From contig NZ_JAAALA010000016.1 of NCBI RefSeq assembly GCF_009905535.1, forward strand, positions 30,906 through 94,905: a DNA stretch of 64,000 nt. Reading direction: 5' to 3'. A program made the position numbers and the translations under genes. This document shows, in pieces, positions 57,940 through 64,000 of the stretch. The notes under the pieces were generated by a model, which saw only the letters and a list, made by a program, of their open reading frames with translations, was not told the origin of the DNA and ran no database searches. Each line of letters starts with the position of its first letter. The stretch's first letter is position 1. The DNA comes from Caulobacter sp. SLTY. GTDB lineage: Bacteria; Pseudomonadota; Alphaproteobacteria; Caulobacterales; Caulobacteraceae.

Positions 57940-58619
57940 TTCTCGACGACCTCGGGGCCCAGTTCGCGCCCGGCCAGCGCTGGCGTCGGCGGCGTATCCT
58001 GCTGGCCATCGGGGTGGTGGCGCCGATCTTCGCCTTCCTGTCGGTGATCATGGCGGTGCTGGCCTATCCCGGCCACAACCACGCCACCCAGTATCTCAGC
58101 GACCTCGGTTCGGCGACCGCCAGATACCCCTGGCTGTTCAACGGCGGGGTGTTCATCAGCGCCTTCGGCGCGGCGGCGGCGGGGGTGGGGTTCGGCCTAG
58201 CTCTGGTCGCTCTGGGCGGCCACCGTATCGCAGCGGGCGGGGTCATGGTCTGCTTCGTGCTGGCCGGGTTCGGAATGGCGGTCAGCGCCCTGATTCCCTG
58301 GCCCAATCCCTGGCACCTGCTGATCAACCTTGGGCTCGGCATCATCCTGGCCCCGCTGTTCATGATCTGGGGTCTGTGGAACACCCCCGGCATGGGTCGG
58401 CTGAAGCTGTTCCTAGCGGCGATCAGCCTGGCGAACCTATTGATGGCCCTGATCACCAATCACCGCATCTGGTACGGCTTGGTGAACCCCGCCAACGTCG
58501 GGCTGTGGGAGCGCGCCTTCGCCATCCTGCTGGTCGGATGGACGGGAATCGCGGCCTATGCGCTTGAACGGCGGCTCTACAGATTGGCGCAAGAGCCGGC
58601 GCCCGAAGTGGCCTTCTGA
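57936..58619 (+). CDS. Six-helix membrane protein, DUF998-like
   Basis: Unknown function. GTG start overlaps the previous stop (GTGA), giving 227 aa with helices including ILLAIGVVAPIFAFLSVIMAVLAYP, GGVFISAFGAAAAGVGFGLALVAL, AGGVMVCFVLAGFGMAVSALIPWP, LINLGLGIILAPLFMIWGLW. YPGHNHATQYLSDLGS is typical of DUF998 proteins. Coupled to the acyltransferase gene. Confidence 0.75.
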   Translation: MILDDLGAQFAPGQRWRRRRILLAIGVVAPIFAFLSVIMAVLAYPGHNHATQYLSDLGSATARYPWLFNGGVFISAFGAAAAGVGFGLALVALGGHRIAAGGVMVCFVLAGFGMAVSALIPWPNPWHLLINLGLGIILAPLFMIWGLWNTPGMGRLKLFLAAISLANLLMALITNHRIWYGLVNPANVGLWERAFAILLVGWTGIAAYALERRLYRLAQEPAPEVAF

Positions 58620-58640
58620 TCGGCCTGTTCGCCTCAGTTC

Positions 58641-58654
58641 GGTCACATGTGACC
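58641..58654. promoter_or_regulatory. Perfect 14-bp palindrome upstream of opgH
   Basis: GGTCACATGTGACC at 58641-58654, 164 bp before the opgH start. No T tract follows, so it is more likely a protein-binding site than a terminator. The regulator is unknown. Confidence 0.5.
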
Positions 58655-58748
58655 AGGGGCGATCAATTTTAGGGCGTTGGTCGCCCGGATGGCGATTTTC
58701 CGCTTCCTTCGCAGCGCAACATAACGTATCCGTGATAGCCACGTTACC

Positions 58749-58785
58749 AACCCCGACGGAGTCGTGCGAAAGCCGCCTCGGGGTT
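58749..58785 (+). promoter_or_regulatory. Hairpin in the opgH leader
   Basis: AACCCCGA (58749-58756) pairs exactly with TCGGGGTT (58778-58785) around a 21-base loop; it is followed by TCGGG, not a T run. It ends 32 bases before the opgH ATG. It could affect mRNA stability or translation. Confidence 0.45.
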
Positions 58786-58817
58786 TCGGGCGGACCTACA
58801 CGAACGGCGGATCCACC

Positions 58818-60812
58818 ATGGACGGCACGACCAATCTGGCCCTGCGGTATGAGCCGGAACATGAGCATGCCTACGCTCCCCTGGGCGAACCCTGGCTGCC
58901 GTCCGAGCAGCCGTTGGACATGCCGCGCCAGGCGCTGAGCGCCGGCACGCTGGCCAAGGCGCCGGCCACCTCGCCCGCCAACATGACCGCCCGGCGGACC
59001 ATCCTGTTCGCCGCCAGCTGGCTGCTGACCGGCCTGATCGCCCTGACCCCGTTCCAGCTCTACATGCGTGACGGCTTCACCCCGCTGGAAGGCGTGGCTC
59101 TGGCCCTGTTCGTGGTGCTGGTCGGCGCCATCTCGACCTGGTTCTGCAGCGCCATCGCCGGCTTCATGGTGCTGAAGAACCGCCAGGAAGACATCTTCGA
59201 CTTCCCGGAAGTCGCGCCCAAGCCGCGCGTGCGAACCGCCCTTCTGATGCCTCTTTACAACGAGGACCCGGCCGCCACGCTGGGCCGCCTGGCCCGCATC
59301 GAGCGGTCGCTGGCCAACTTGGGTGTCGCCCACTGGTTCGACCTCTTCGTGCTCAGCGACACCACCAACGAGGCCATCGCCGCCCAGGAGCGGGTGCAGT
59401 TCTCGGCCCTGCGCGCCCGCAGCCGCTGCGCCACCTACTACCGCCGCCGGCCCAAGAACATCGAGCGCAAGGCCGGCAACATCGCCGACTGGGTGACCCG
59501 CTGGGGCGGCGCCTACGAACACATGATTATCCTCGACGCCGACAGCCTGATGAGCGGCGAGACGGTGATGAAGCTTGTCGACGCCATGGAGCGTCATCCG
59601 GGCATGGGCCTCTTGCAGACCACCCCGGTGATCGTCGGCGCCGAGACCCTCTACGCCCGCGCTCAGCAGTTCAGCGTGCGGATGTTCGGCAAGGTGGCGT
59701 CCGCGGGCCTCGCCTGGTGGACCGGCGCCGAAAGCAGCTACTGGGGTCATAACGCCATCATCCGGGTGAAGGCGTTTGCGTCCTGCGCGGGCCTGCCGGT
59801 GCTGCCGGGCAAGAAGCCGTTCGGCGGCCACATCCTCAGCCACGACGTGGTCGAGGCGGCGCTGATGCGGCGCGGCGGCTGGGCGGTGCATGTCACTCCC
59901 GCGCTGGACGGCTCGAGCGAGGAGACCCCGCCCTCGATGTTGGAATTCATGACCCGCGACCGCCGCTGGGCGCAGGGCAACCTGCAGCACCTGGGGTTGC
60001 TGTTCGCGCGCGGACTGCACCCCATCAGCCGGCTGCAGCTGTTCTTCGGCATGCTTTGCTACCTCGTCTCGCCGATCTGGCTGATGAGCCTGATCGTCGG
60101 GCTGGCCATCCAGGCGCAGATTACCCTGACCATGCCCGAGTACTGGCGCCTGCTGGCGCCGGTAAAATACGACCCCATCGTCTGGGCCTCGCTGCTGACC
60201 GTGGTCATGCTGATCGGCCCGAAGATCCTGGGCCTGGCCCTGACCCTGAGCCGCCCGGAAGAGCGGGCCAAGTTCGGCGGGGCCCTGGCCATCCTCAAGA
60301 GCGCCGCCTTCGAGACCGCCTACTCGGCTGTCATGGCCCCTGTGATGATGGTCGGCCACAGCCGCATCGTCTTCGAGGTGCTGTCAGGCAAGGACGCCGG
60401 CTGGACCGCCCAGACCCGCGACGGCGAGACCCTCAGCTACAAGGACGCCTTCCGCGCCCATCGCTGGGAGATCAACACCGGCCTGCTGTTCGCCTCCATG
60501 CTGCTGCTGGCCCCGCACCTGACCATCTGGTTCGCCCCGATCATCCTGCCGCTGATCGCCTCGCCGTTCATCGCCGTGCTGACCAGCCGCAAGGACCTGG
60601 GCGCTGCCGCCGGCCGCATGGGCCTGCTGGTCACGCCGGAGGAAGTCACTGAGCGGTCGGAACATCTGGGCGCCCAGATCCACCAGCTGTTCCCGCCGGT
60701 CAGCGACCGCCGGATTGCGGTGGATGAGGACGTGCCGGAGAGCTCGGTGTTCTGGCCCAGCCTGATCGCGACCCAGCGCCGGGCCATGCCGATCTCGGCC
60801 ACCGTCCACTAG
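58818..60812 (+). CDS. opgH: Periplasmic glucan glucosyltransferase OpgH (MdoH)
   Basis: Polymerises the backbone of osmoregulated periplasmic glucans from UDP-glucose at the inner membrane. 664 aa from ATG 58818: two N-terminal helices (TILFAASWLLTGLIALTPFQLYM), GT2 domain with RTALLMPLYNEDPAATLGRL, HMIILDADSLMSGETVMKLVDAM, HNAIIRVKAF, LSHDVVEAALMRRGGW and the processive motif RDRRWAQGNLQH, then more helices. opgG, normally upstream, is not in the window. Confidence 0.95.
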   Translation: MDGTTNLALRYEPEHEHAYAPLGEPWLPSEQPLDMPRQALSAGTLAKAPATSPANMTARRTILFAASWLLTGLIALTPFQLYMRDGFTPLEGVALALFVVLVGAISTWFCSAIAGFMVLKNRQEDIFDFPEVAPKPRVRTALLMPLYNEDPAATLGRLARIERSLANLGVAHWFDLFVLSDTTNEAIAAQERVQFSALRARSRCATYYRRRPKNIERKAGNIADWVTRWGGAYEHMIILDADSLMSGETVMKLVDAMERHPGMGLLQTTPVIVGAETLYARAQQFSVRMFGKVASAGLAWWTGAESSYWGHNAIIRVKAFASCAGLPVLPGKKPFGGHILSHDVVEAALMRRGGWAVHVTPALDGSSEETPPSMLEFMTRDRRWAQGNLQHLGLLFARGLHPISRLQLFFGMLCYLVSPIWLMSLIVGLAIQAQITLTMPEYWRLLAPVKYDPIVWASLLTVVMLIGPKILGLALTLSRPEERAKFGGALAILKSAAFETAYSAVMAPVMMVGHSRIVFEVLSGKDAGWTAQTRDGETLSYKDAFRAHRWEINTGLLFASMLLLAPHLTIWFAPIILPLIASPFIAVLTSRKDLGAAAGRMGLLVTPEEVTERSEHLGAQIHQLFPPVSDRRIAVDEDVPESSVFWPSLIATQRRAMPISATVH

Positions 60813-60829
60813 ATCCCGTCAAAAACCCC

Positions 60830-60964
60830 GTCATCCCGGACAGCCCGAAGGGCTGATCCGGGACCCAGGGGCCTCACGCACACAATTGAAAGCCGGCCTT
60901 AGCCGCTGGCGGCCGCCGCCCCTGGGTCCCGGCTCTCCGCGCTACGCGCTCCGGCCGGGATGAC
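60830..60964. repeat. 135-bp palindromic repeat, copy B (opgH / MarR intergenic)
   Basis: Same ends as copy A (GTCATCCCGG and CCGGGATGAC), same total length, same inner pair CCGGGACCCAGG/CCTGGGTCCCGG. The centre GTGTGCGTGA of copy A appears here as its reverse complement TCACGCACAC, so this copy is inverted. Arm hairpins are CAGCCC-GAA-GGGCTG and CGCG-TA-GCGCG types, differing from copy A by paired changes. It lies between the convergent ends of opgH and the MarR gene. Confidence 0.88.
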
Positions 60965-60988
60965 GGGGGGTGGGTGGAAATTTGAGGG

Positions 60989-61525
60989 TCAGGCCGCCTT
61001 CGGCAGCTTGTCCTTCTTCTTCTTTTTCTTGTCGGCCTTCTCGCCCTTCACCTTCTCAGGCTTGGGCGCCTTGACCTTCTTGGCCATTGGCTCGCCGGCG
61101 GCCAGGATTTCCAGGGCCTCCAGCAGCGCCTCGCGCTTGCCCTTGGGCAGGAGGCCCAGCAGGGCGGCGTCTGCCGCCGCAGTCTTCGGCCCGATGCTGT
61201 CCAGGGCCTCGCGACCGGCATCCGTCAGCCGCACGGCATTTGCCCGCGCATCAAGCGCTGAGCGCTCCCGCGCCAGCAGGCCCTTGTCGATCATCCGGGC
61301 GACCATGTCGGCCAGCGTGGAGCGGTCGACGCCGGTGGCGGCGACCAGGTCGGCTTGGGCGGCGCCTTCCTTTTCGGCCACGGCGGCGAGCACGGCGTGC
61401 TGGCGCTGGGTAACGGCGCCGGGGCCGGCCTCGGCGGCGTAGAGATCGAGGGCCCGCTGGGCAGCCCTGTGCAGCAGGTGCCCCACCGAGGCGGCCGCCC
61501 GCTTGGCCGTCTTGTCCTTAGCCAT
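60989..61525 (-). CDS. MarR family regulator with a lysine-rich C-terminal tail
   Basis: 178 aa from the second of two adjacent ATG codons (better spaced behind GGAGGGG). The winged helix spans VTQRQHAVLAAVAEKEGAAQADLVAATGVDRSTLADMVARMIDKGLLARERSALDARANAVRLTDAGREAL. After the dimerisation helices a ~30-residue tail, almost only Lys, Ala, Pro and Glu (KKVKAPKPEKVKGEKADKK), follows; such tails are unusual for MarR proteins and may add nonspecific DNA binding. Confidence 0.88.
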   Translation of the reverse strand: MAKDKTAKRAAASVGHLLHRAAQRALDLYAAEAGPGAVTQRQHAVLAAVAEKEGAAQADLVAATGVDRSTLADMVARMIDKGLLARERSALDARANAVRLTDAGREALDSIGPKTAAADAALLGLLPKGKREALLEALEILAAGEPMAKKVKAPKPEKVKGEKADKKKKKKDKLPKAA

Positions 61526-61592
61526 CATCCCCTCCGGCCCGATTGAACCGAGGACGGACCTTAAACGCACTCCGCGTCGATTTGACGACAGA

Positions 61593-62237
61593 TCATTCGA
61601 CCAGCGGCGGCGGGGGCTTGATGTCCTCGGGCTCGACGTGCGGGCCGCCCTCTGCCTCAGCTTCCTTCATCCCCTTCATGATCAGGGGGGTCTGGGCCAG
61701 GGAGAAGACCAGGGTCAGGATGATCAGGCCGGGAAAGCGGAACAGCACCCAGACCTCGTCAGGCTGGGTGCGCCAGACCGCCTCGTTGAGCCCCGCCAGC
61801 ACCAGGAAAAAGATGCCGTAGCGCAGGGTGAACACCCGCCAGGCCCGCCGGCTCATCACCAGGGCGTCGCCCATCAGCAGCTTCAGCGGGTTCTTGTCGA
61901 GCGCCAGGCCGACCAGCAGGGTCACGCCGAAGGTGACGTTCATGATGGTCGGCTTCATCTTGATGAAGATCGGATCGTGGAAGATCAGGGTCAGGGTGCC
62001 GAACACCAGGGCCGCGCCGCCGGCGATCAGCGGCATCGGCGCGATCCGCCGCTCGGCTACAAAGCCGATGAGCAGGGCGATGGCCGAGCCGCCGACCAGC
62101 CACCAGGTGGCGGCGACCAGGGGCTGGTCGATCTTCAGCTGGCGGCTGACCAGGAAGCCGATGAGGAAGGCGACGAGGCCGCCGTAGTCCACGGCGCTGC
62201 GCACCCAGGCCCGGGTCTTGGGGGAAAGCTCAGCCAT
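61593..62237 (-). CDS. yciB: Inner membrane-spanning septation protein A (YciB/IspA family)
   Basis: About six membrane helices, 214 aa (YGGLVAFLIGFLVSRQLK, WWLVGGSAIALLIGFVAERRIAPMPLIAGGAALVFGTLTLIFHDPIFIKMKPT, ALDKNPLKLLM, FRFPGLIILTLVFSLAQTPLIMK). The F-x-D-P-x-F-I-K-x-K-P-T segment is the family hallmark. Linked to cell division and envelope integrity. 3 bp after ftsY in the same operon, a conserved alphaproteobacterial arrangement. Confidence 0.93.
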   Translation of the reverse strand: MAELSPKTRAWVRSAVDYGGLVAFLIGFLVSRQLKIDQPLVAATWWLVGGSAIALLIGFVAERRIAPMPLIAGGAALVFGTLTLIFHDPIFIKMKPTIMNVTFGVTLLVGLALDKNPLKLLMGDALVMSRRAWRVFTLRYGIFFLVLAGLNEAVWRTQPDEVWVLFRFPGLIILTLVFSLAQTPLIMKGMKEAEAEGGPHVEPEDIKPPPPLVE

Positions 62238-62240
62238 CGG

Positions 62241-63170
62241 TTACGCGTCCAATCCGACAAGTGATCTGGAAAAGGCCCGGGCGTTGAAGGGTTGCAGATC
62301 GTCGATCCCCTCCCCTACCCCGATGAGCTTGATGGGGCTGTCGGAAGCCTGGGCGACCGGCACCAGCACCCCTCCGCGGGCAGTGCCGTCCAGCTTGGTC
62401 ATGACGATGCCGGAGACGCCGATCTGGTTGCCGAACAGATTTTCCTGGCTGAGCGCATTGCGGCCGACGGTGGCGTCGAGGACCAGCAGGGTCTCGTGCG
62501 GGGTGTCCGGATCGACCTTCTTCAGGACGCGGATGACTTTGAGCAGCTCGTCCATCAGCCCCTGCTTGTTCTGCAGCCGGCCGGCGGTGTCGATGAGAAC
62601 CACGTCATAGCCCTCGGCCTTGGCGCGGGCGACCGCGTCGAAGGCCAGGCCCGCCGCGTCGGCGCCGGTGGGACGGCTCATGAAGTCCGCCCCGGCCCGC
62701 TGGGCCCAGACGCCGAGCTGCTCGACGGCCGCGGCGCGGAAGGTGTCGCCGGCGACGATCAGCACCTTGGCGCCCTTGCCGGTCAGGTCGTTGGCGATCT
62801 TGCCCAGCGTCGTGGTCTTGCCCGAGCCATTGACCCCGATGAACAGCACCACATAGGGCTTGGGTCCGGACAGCGGGTCGAAGTCGCCCTGGCGGCTGAC
62901 CAGCTCCTTGGCCACCAGGTCGGCCAGCGCCTCCTTGACCTCCTGGTCGGAGACCGACTTGCCGAACTTGGCGTCGCTGAACGCCTGGGTGATGCGGCCG
63001 GCGGCGTGGGGGCCGAGGTCGGCCTCGATCAGCATCTCTTCGAGCTCGTCCAGCTGGGCCTGGTCGAGCGGTTTGCGGAAGATCTCGGTGACCTGCTGGG
63101 TCATCGCCTGCGACGAGCGAGAGAGCCCGCTGGTCAGGCGCTGAAACCAGCCTTGTTTCTGTTCAGCCAT
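62241..63170 (-). CDS. ftsY: Signal recognition particle receptor FtsY
   Basis: GTPase that docks SRP-ribosome complexes at the membrane. 309 aa: short N domain (GWFQRLTSGLSRSSQAMTQQVTEIFRKPLDQAQLDELEEMLIEADLG), then the NG domain with G1 GVNGSGKTTTLGKIA, G2 DTFRAAAVEQL, G3 DTAGRLQNK, G4 TKLDGTARGG and C-terminal GVGEGIDDLQPFNARAF. It lacks the long acidic A domain of E. coli FtsY, as usual in this class. Confidence 0.97.
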   Translation of the reverse strand: MAEQKQGWFQRLTSGLSRSSQAMTQQVTEIFRKPLDQAQLDELEEMLIEADLGPHAAGRITQAFSDAKFGKSVSDQEVKEALADLVAKELVSRQGDFDPLSGPKPYVVLFIGVNGSGKTTTLGKIANDLTGKGAKVLIVAGDTFRAAAVEQLGVWAQRAGADFMSRPTGADAAGLAFDAVARAKAEGYDVVLIDTAGRLQNKQGLMDELLKVIRVLKKVDPDTPHETLLVLDATVGRNALSQENLFGNQIGVSGIVMTKLDGTARGGVLVPVAQASDSPIKLIGVGEGIDDLQPFNARAFSRSLVGLDA

Positions 63171-63236
63171 GGGCGGGGTCTAGCGTGGCGGGGGCGTCAG
63201 GTCACGCGGCCAGTGATCCTCGCCGCCACAATCCGC

Positions 63237-63416
63237 TCAGCGGCCTTTCGGCGACTGGGCGATCAAGAGAAAGTCCTCGAGGTCGGCGTCGCTGTTGTTC
63301 TCGATGATGGCCTTAAGCGTGCGGTCCTCGAAGGCGTGGGGTTCGCCCGGGCGGCCGAGCATCGCGGCAAGTCGGGGCGCCCACTTTCGGATGCGAAGAT
63401 CGATCACCTCGGCCAT
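63237..63416 (-). CDS. Small hypothetical protein upstream of ftsY (59 aa)
   Basis: Reads MAEVIDLRIRKWAPRLAAML then GRPGEPHAFEDRTLKAIIEN and NSDADLEDFLLIAQSPKGR. No signal or membrane segment. Start ATG 63414-63416; stop 66 bp before ftsY. Codon use (GC-rich third positions) fits a real gene. Function unknown. Confidence 0.62.
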   Translation of the reverse strand: MAEVIDLRIRKWAPRLAAMLGRPGEPHAFEDRTLKAIIENNSDADLEDFLLIAQSPKGR

Positions 63417-63480
63417 ACGACAGGGTTGCGCGGGAACGGCGGTGCTTTCAAGCCATCGGTGAGCGCTTTAGGAGGGGCTG

Positions 63481-64000
63481 ATGCCGCCCGAACTGCCCAA
63501 CCTCGACCTCGCCTTCCTGTTGTTCGACTACGCCGCCGTGGCGGTGTTCGGGGCGACCGGGGCGCTGGCGGCGGCGCGGAAGGGGCATGACATCGTCACG
63601 TTTGCCTTCTTCGCGGCGATGACCGGGGTTGGCGGGGGGACGCTGCGGGACCTGCTGATCGGGGCGCCGGTGTTCTGGGTGAACCAGCCGGGGCCGTTGC
63701 TGACCTGTGTGGCGGCGGCGGTGGCGGTCTGGGTGGTCGGGCATTTCGCTTGGCGGAAGGTCGGGTCGCGGTTGAGCGCCCTGCTGTGGCTCGATGCGGT
63801 GGGGATGGCGGCCTATGCGATCGTCGGGGCGGCCAAGGCGCTGTCGCTGGGGGTGCATCCGATCTCGGCGGTGGTCATGGGGATGATGACCGCGACCTTC
63901 GGCGGGGTGTTGCGGGATGTGGTCGCCGGGGAGCCGTCGGTGTTGCTGCGGCGGGAGATCTATGTGTCGGCGGCGATATTGGGGGCGGTGGTGTTCGTGG
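63481..64000 (+). CDS. TRIC/UPF0126 family membrane protein (5' part, cut by window edge)
   Basis: Starts ATG 63481 after AGGAGGGG; 173 residues read to the edge without a stop. AFLLFDYAAVAVFGATGALAAARKGHDIVTFAFFAAMTGVGGGTLRDLLIG and a second similar unit GMAAYAIVGAAKALSLGVHPISAVVMGMMTATFGGVLRDVVAGEPSVLL are the duplicated G-G-x-x-R-D motifs of this family (YadS/YicG). Prokaryotic TRIC channels conduct potassium; substrate here not certain. Full length would be about 200-215 aa. Confidence 0.92.
   Translation, partial: MPPELPNLDLAFLLFDYAAVAVFGATGALAAARKGHDIVTFAFFAAMTGVGGGTLRDLLIGAPVFWVNQPGPLLTCVAAAVAVWVVGHFAWRKVGSRLSALLWLDAVGMAAYAIVGAAKALSLGVHPISAVVMGMMTATFGGVLRDVVAGEPSVLLRREIYVSAAILGAVVFV

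Overview
This is a high-GC chromosomal window from an alphaproteobacterium, almost certainly Caulobacterales (Caulobacter/Phenylobacterium type). The evidence is a flaF-flbT pair beside the flagellin glycosylation genes flmG and flmH, CtrA-type TTAA-N7-TTAAC boxes, alphaproteobacterial ftsY next to the septation protein gene, many TonB/RND/secreted genes, and a 135-bp dispersed palindromic repeat. I see no tRNA, rRNA, CRISPR, phage or insertion sequence. Both ends of the window cut through genes (dctA on the left, a TRIC/UPF0126 membrane protein on the right).

Layout. 1-4 kb: dctA diverging from dctB-dctD (C4-dicarboxylate uptake and its two-component control). 4-6 kb: a NUDIX hydrolase, a YghU-type glutathione transferase and a secreted two-repeat protein. 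6.2-10.6 kb: flagellin modification and flagellin mRNA control (flmH, flaF, flbT, flmG) with two related small secreted proteins, one directly behind a perfect CtrA box. 10.6-11.1 kb: a very acidic, probably disordered protein with a folded leader. 11.2-19.4 kb: an uptake/CoA-activation island (TetR, spinster-type MFS, CaiB CoA-transferase, TonB receptor, acyl-CoA synthetase, MerR). 19.5-25.2 kb: MoxR ATPase, lipoprotein, LysR regulator and a 911-aa FG-GAP/RTX protein. 25.2-30.7 kb: universal stress protein, HD hydrolase, tyrosine-phosphatase-like protein, NUDIX-fold NAD regulator, sterol-desaturase family protein and an outer membrane barrel. 30.9-36.2 kb: KAS III-like synthase, PhoD phosphatase and rutA-rutB-[repeat]-rutC for pyrimidine breakdown. 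36.3-42.9 kb: a complete RND efflux operon (membrane fusion protein, pump, outer membrane channel) diverging from its TetR repressor across a perfect 22-bp palindrome. 42.9-46.1 kb: a one-repeat relative of the 5.4-kb protein, a candidate small RNA, a 54-aa membrane protein and katE catalase.

46.2-55.2 kb is the most unusual block. A minus-strand operon with overlapping genes (haloalkane-dehalogenase-like enzyme, DUF1330-like protein, four-helix membrane protein, TetR, formylglycine-generating enzyme, nitronate monooxygenase) diverges from a plus-strand operon (a fusion of two thioredoxin-fold isomerase domains, a metallo-beta-lactamase-fold hydrolase and a CSPSR sulfatase). The formylglycine-generating enzyme and the sulfatase both carry export signals and both have the key cysteines, so they look like an activator/target pair placed in opposite arms of one divergon.

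55.2-64 kb: an ECF sigma/anti-sigma pair, an OpgC-like acyltransferase, a membrane protein, the OpgH glucosyltransferase (periplasmic glucans), a second copy of the 135-bp repeat, a MarR regulator with a lysine-rich tail, septation protein A, ftsY, a 59-aa protein and the start of a TRIC-type membrane protein.
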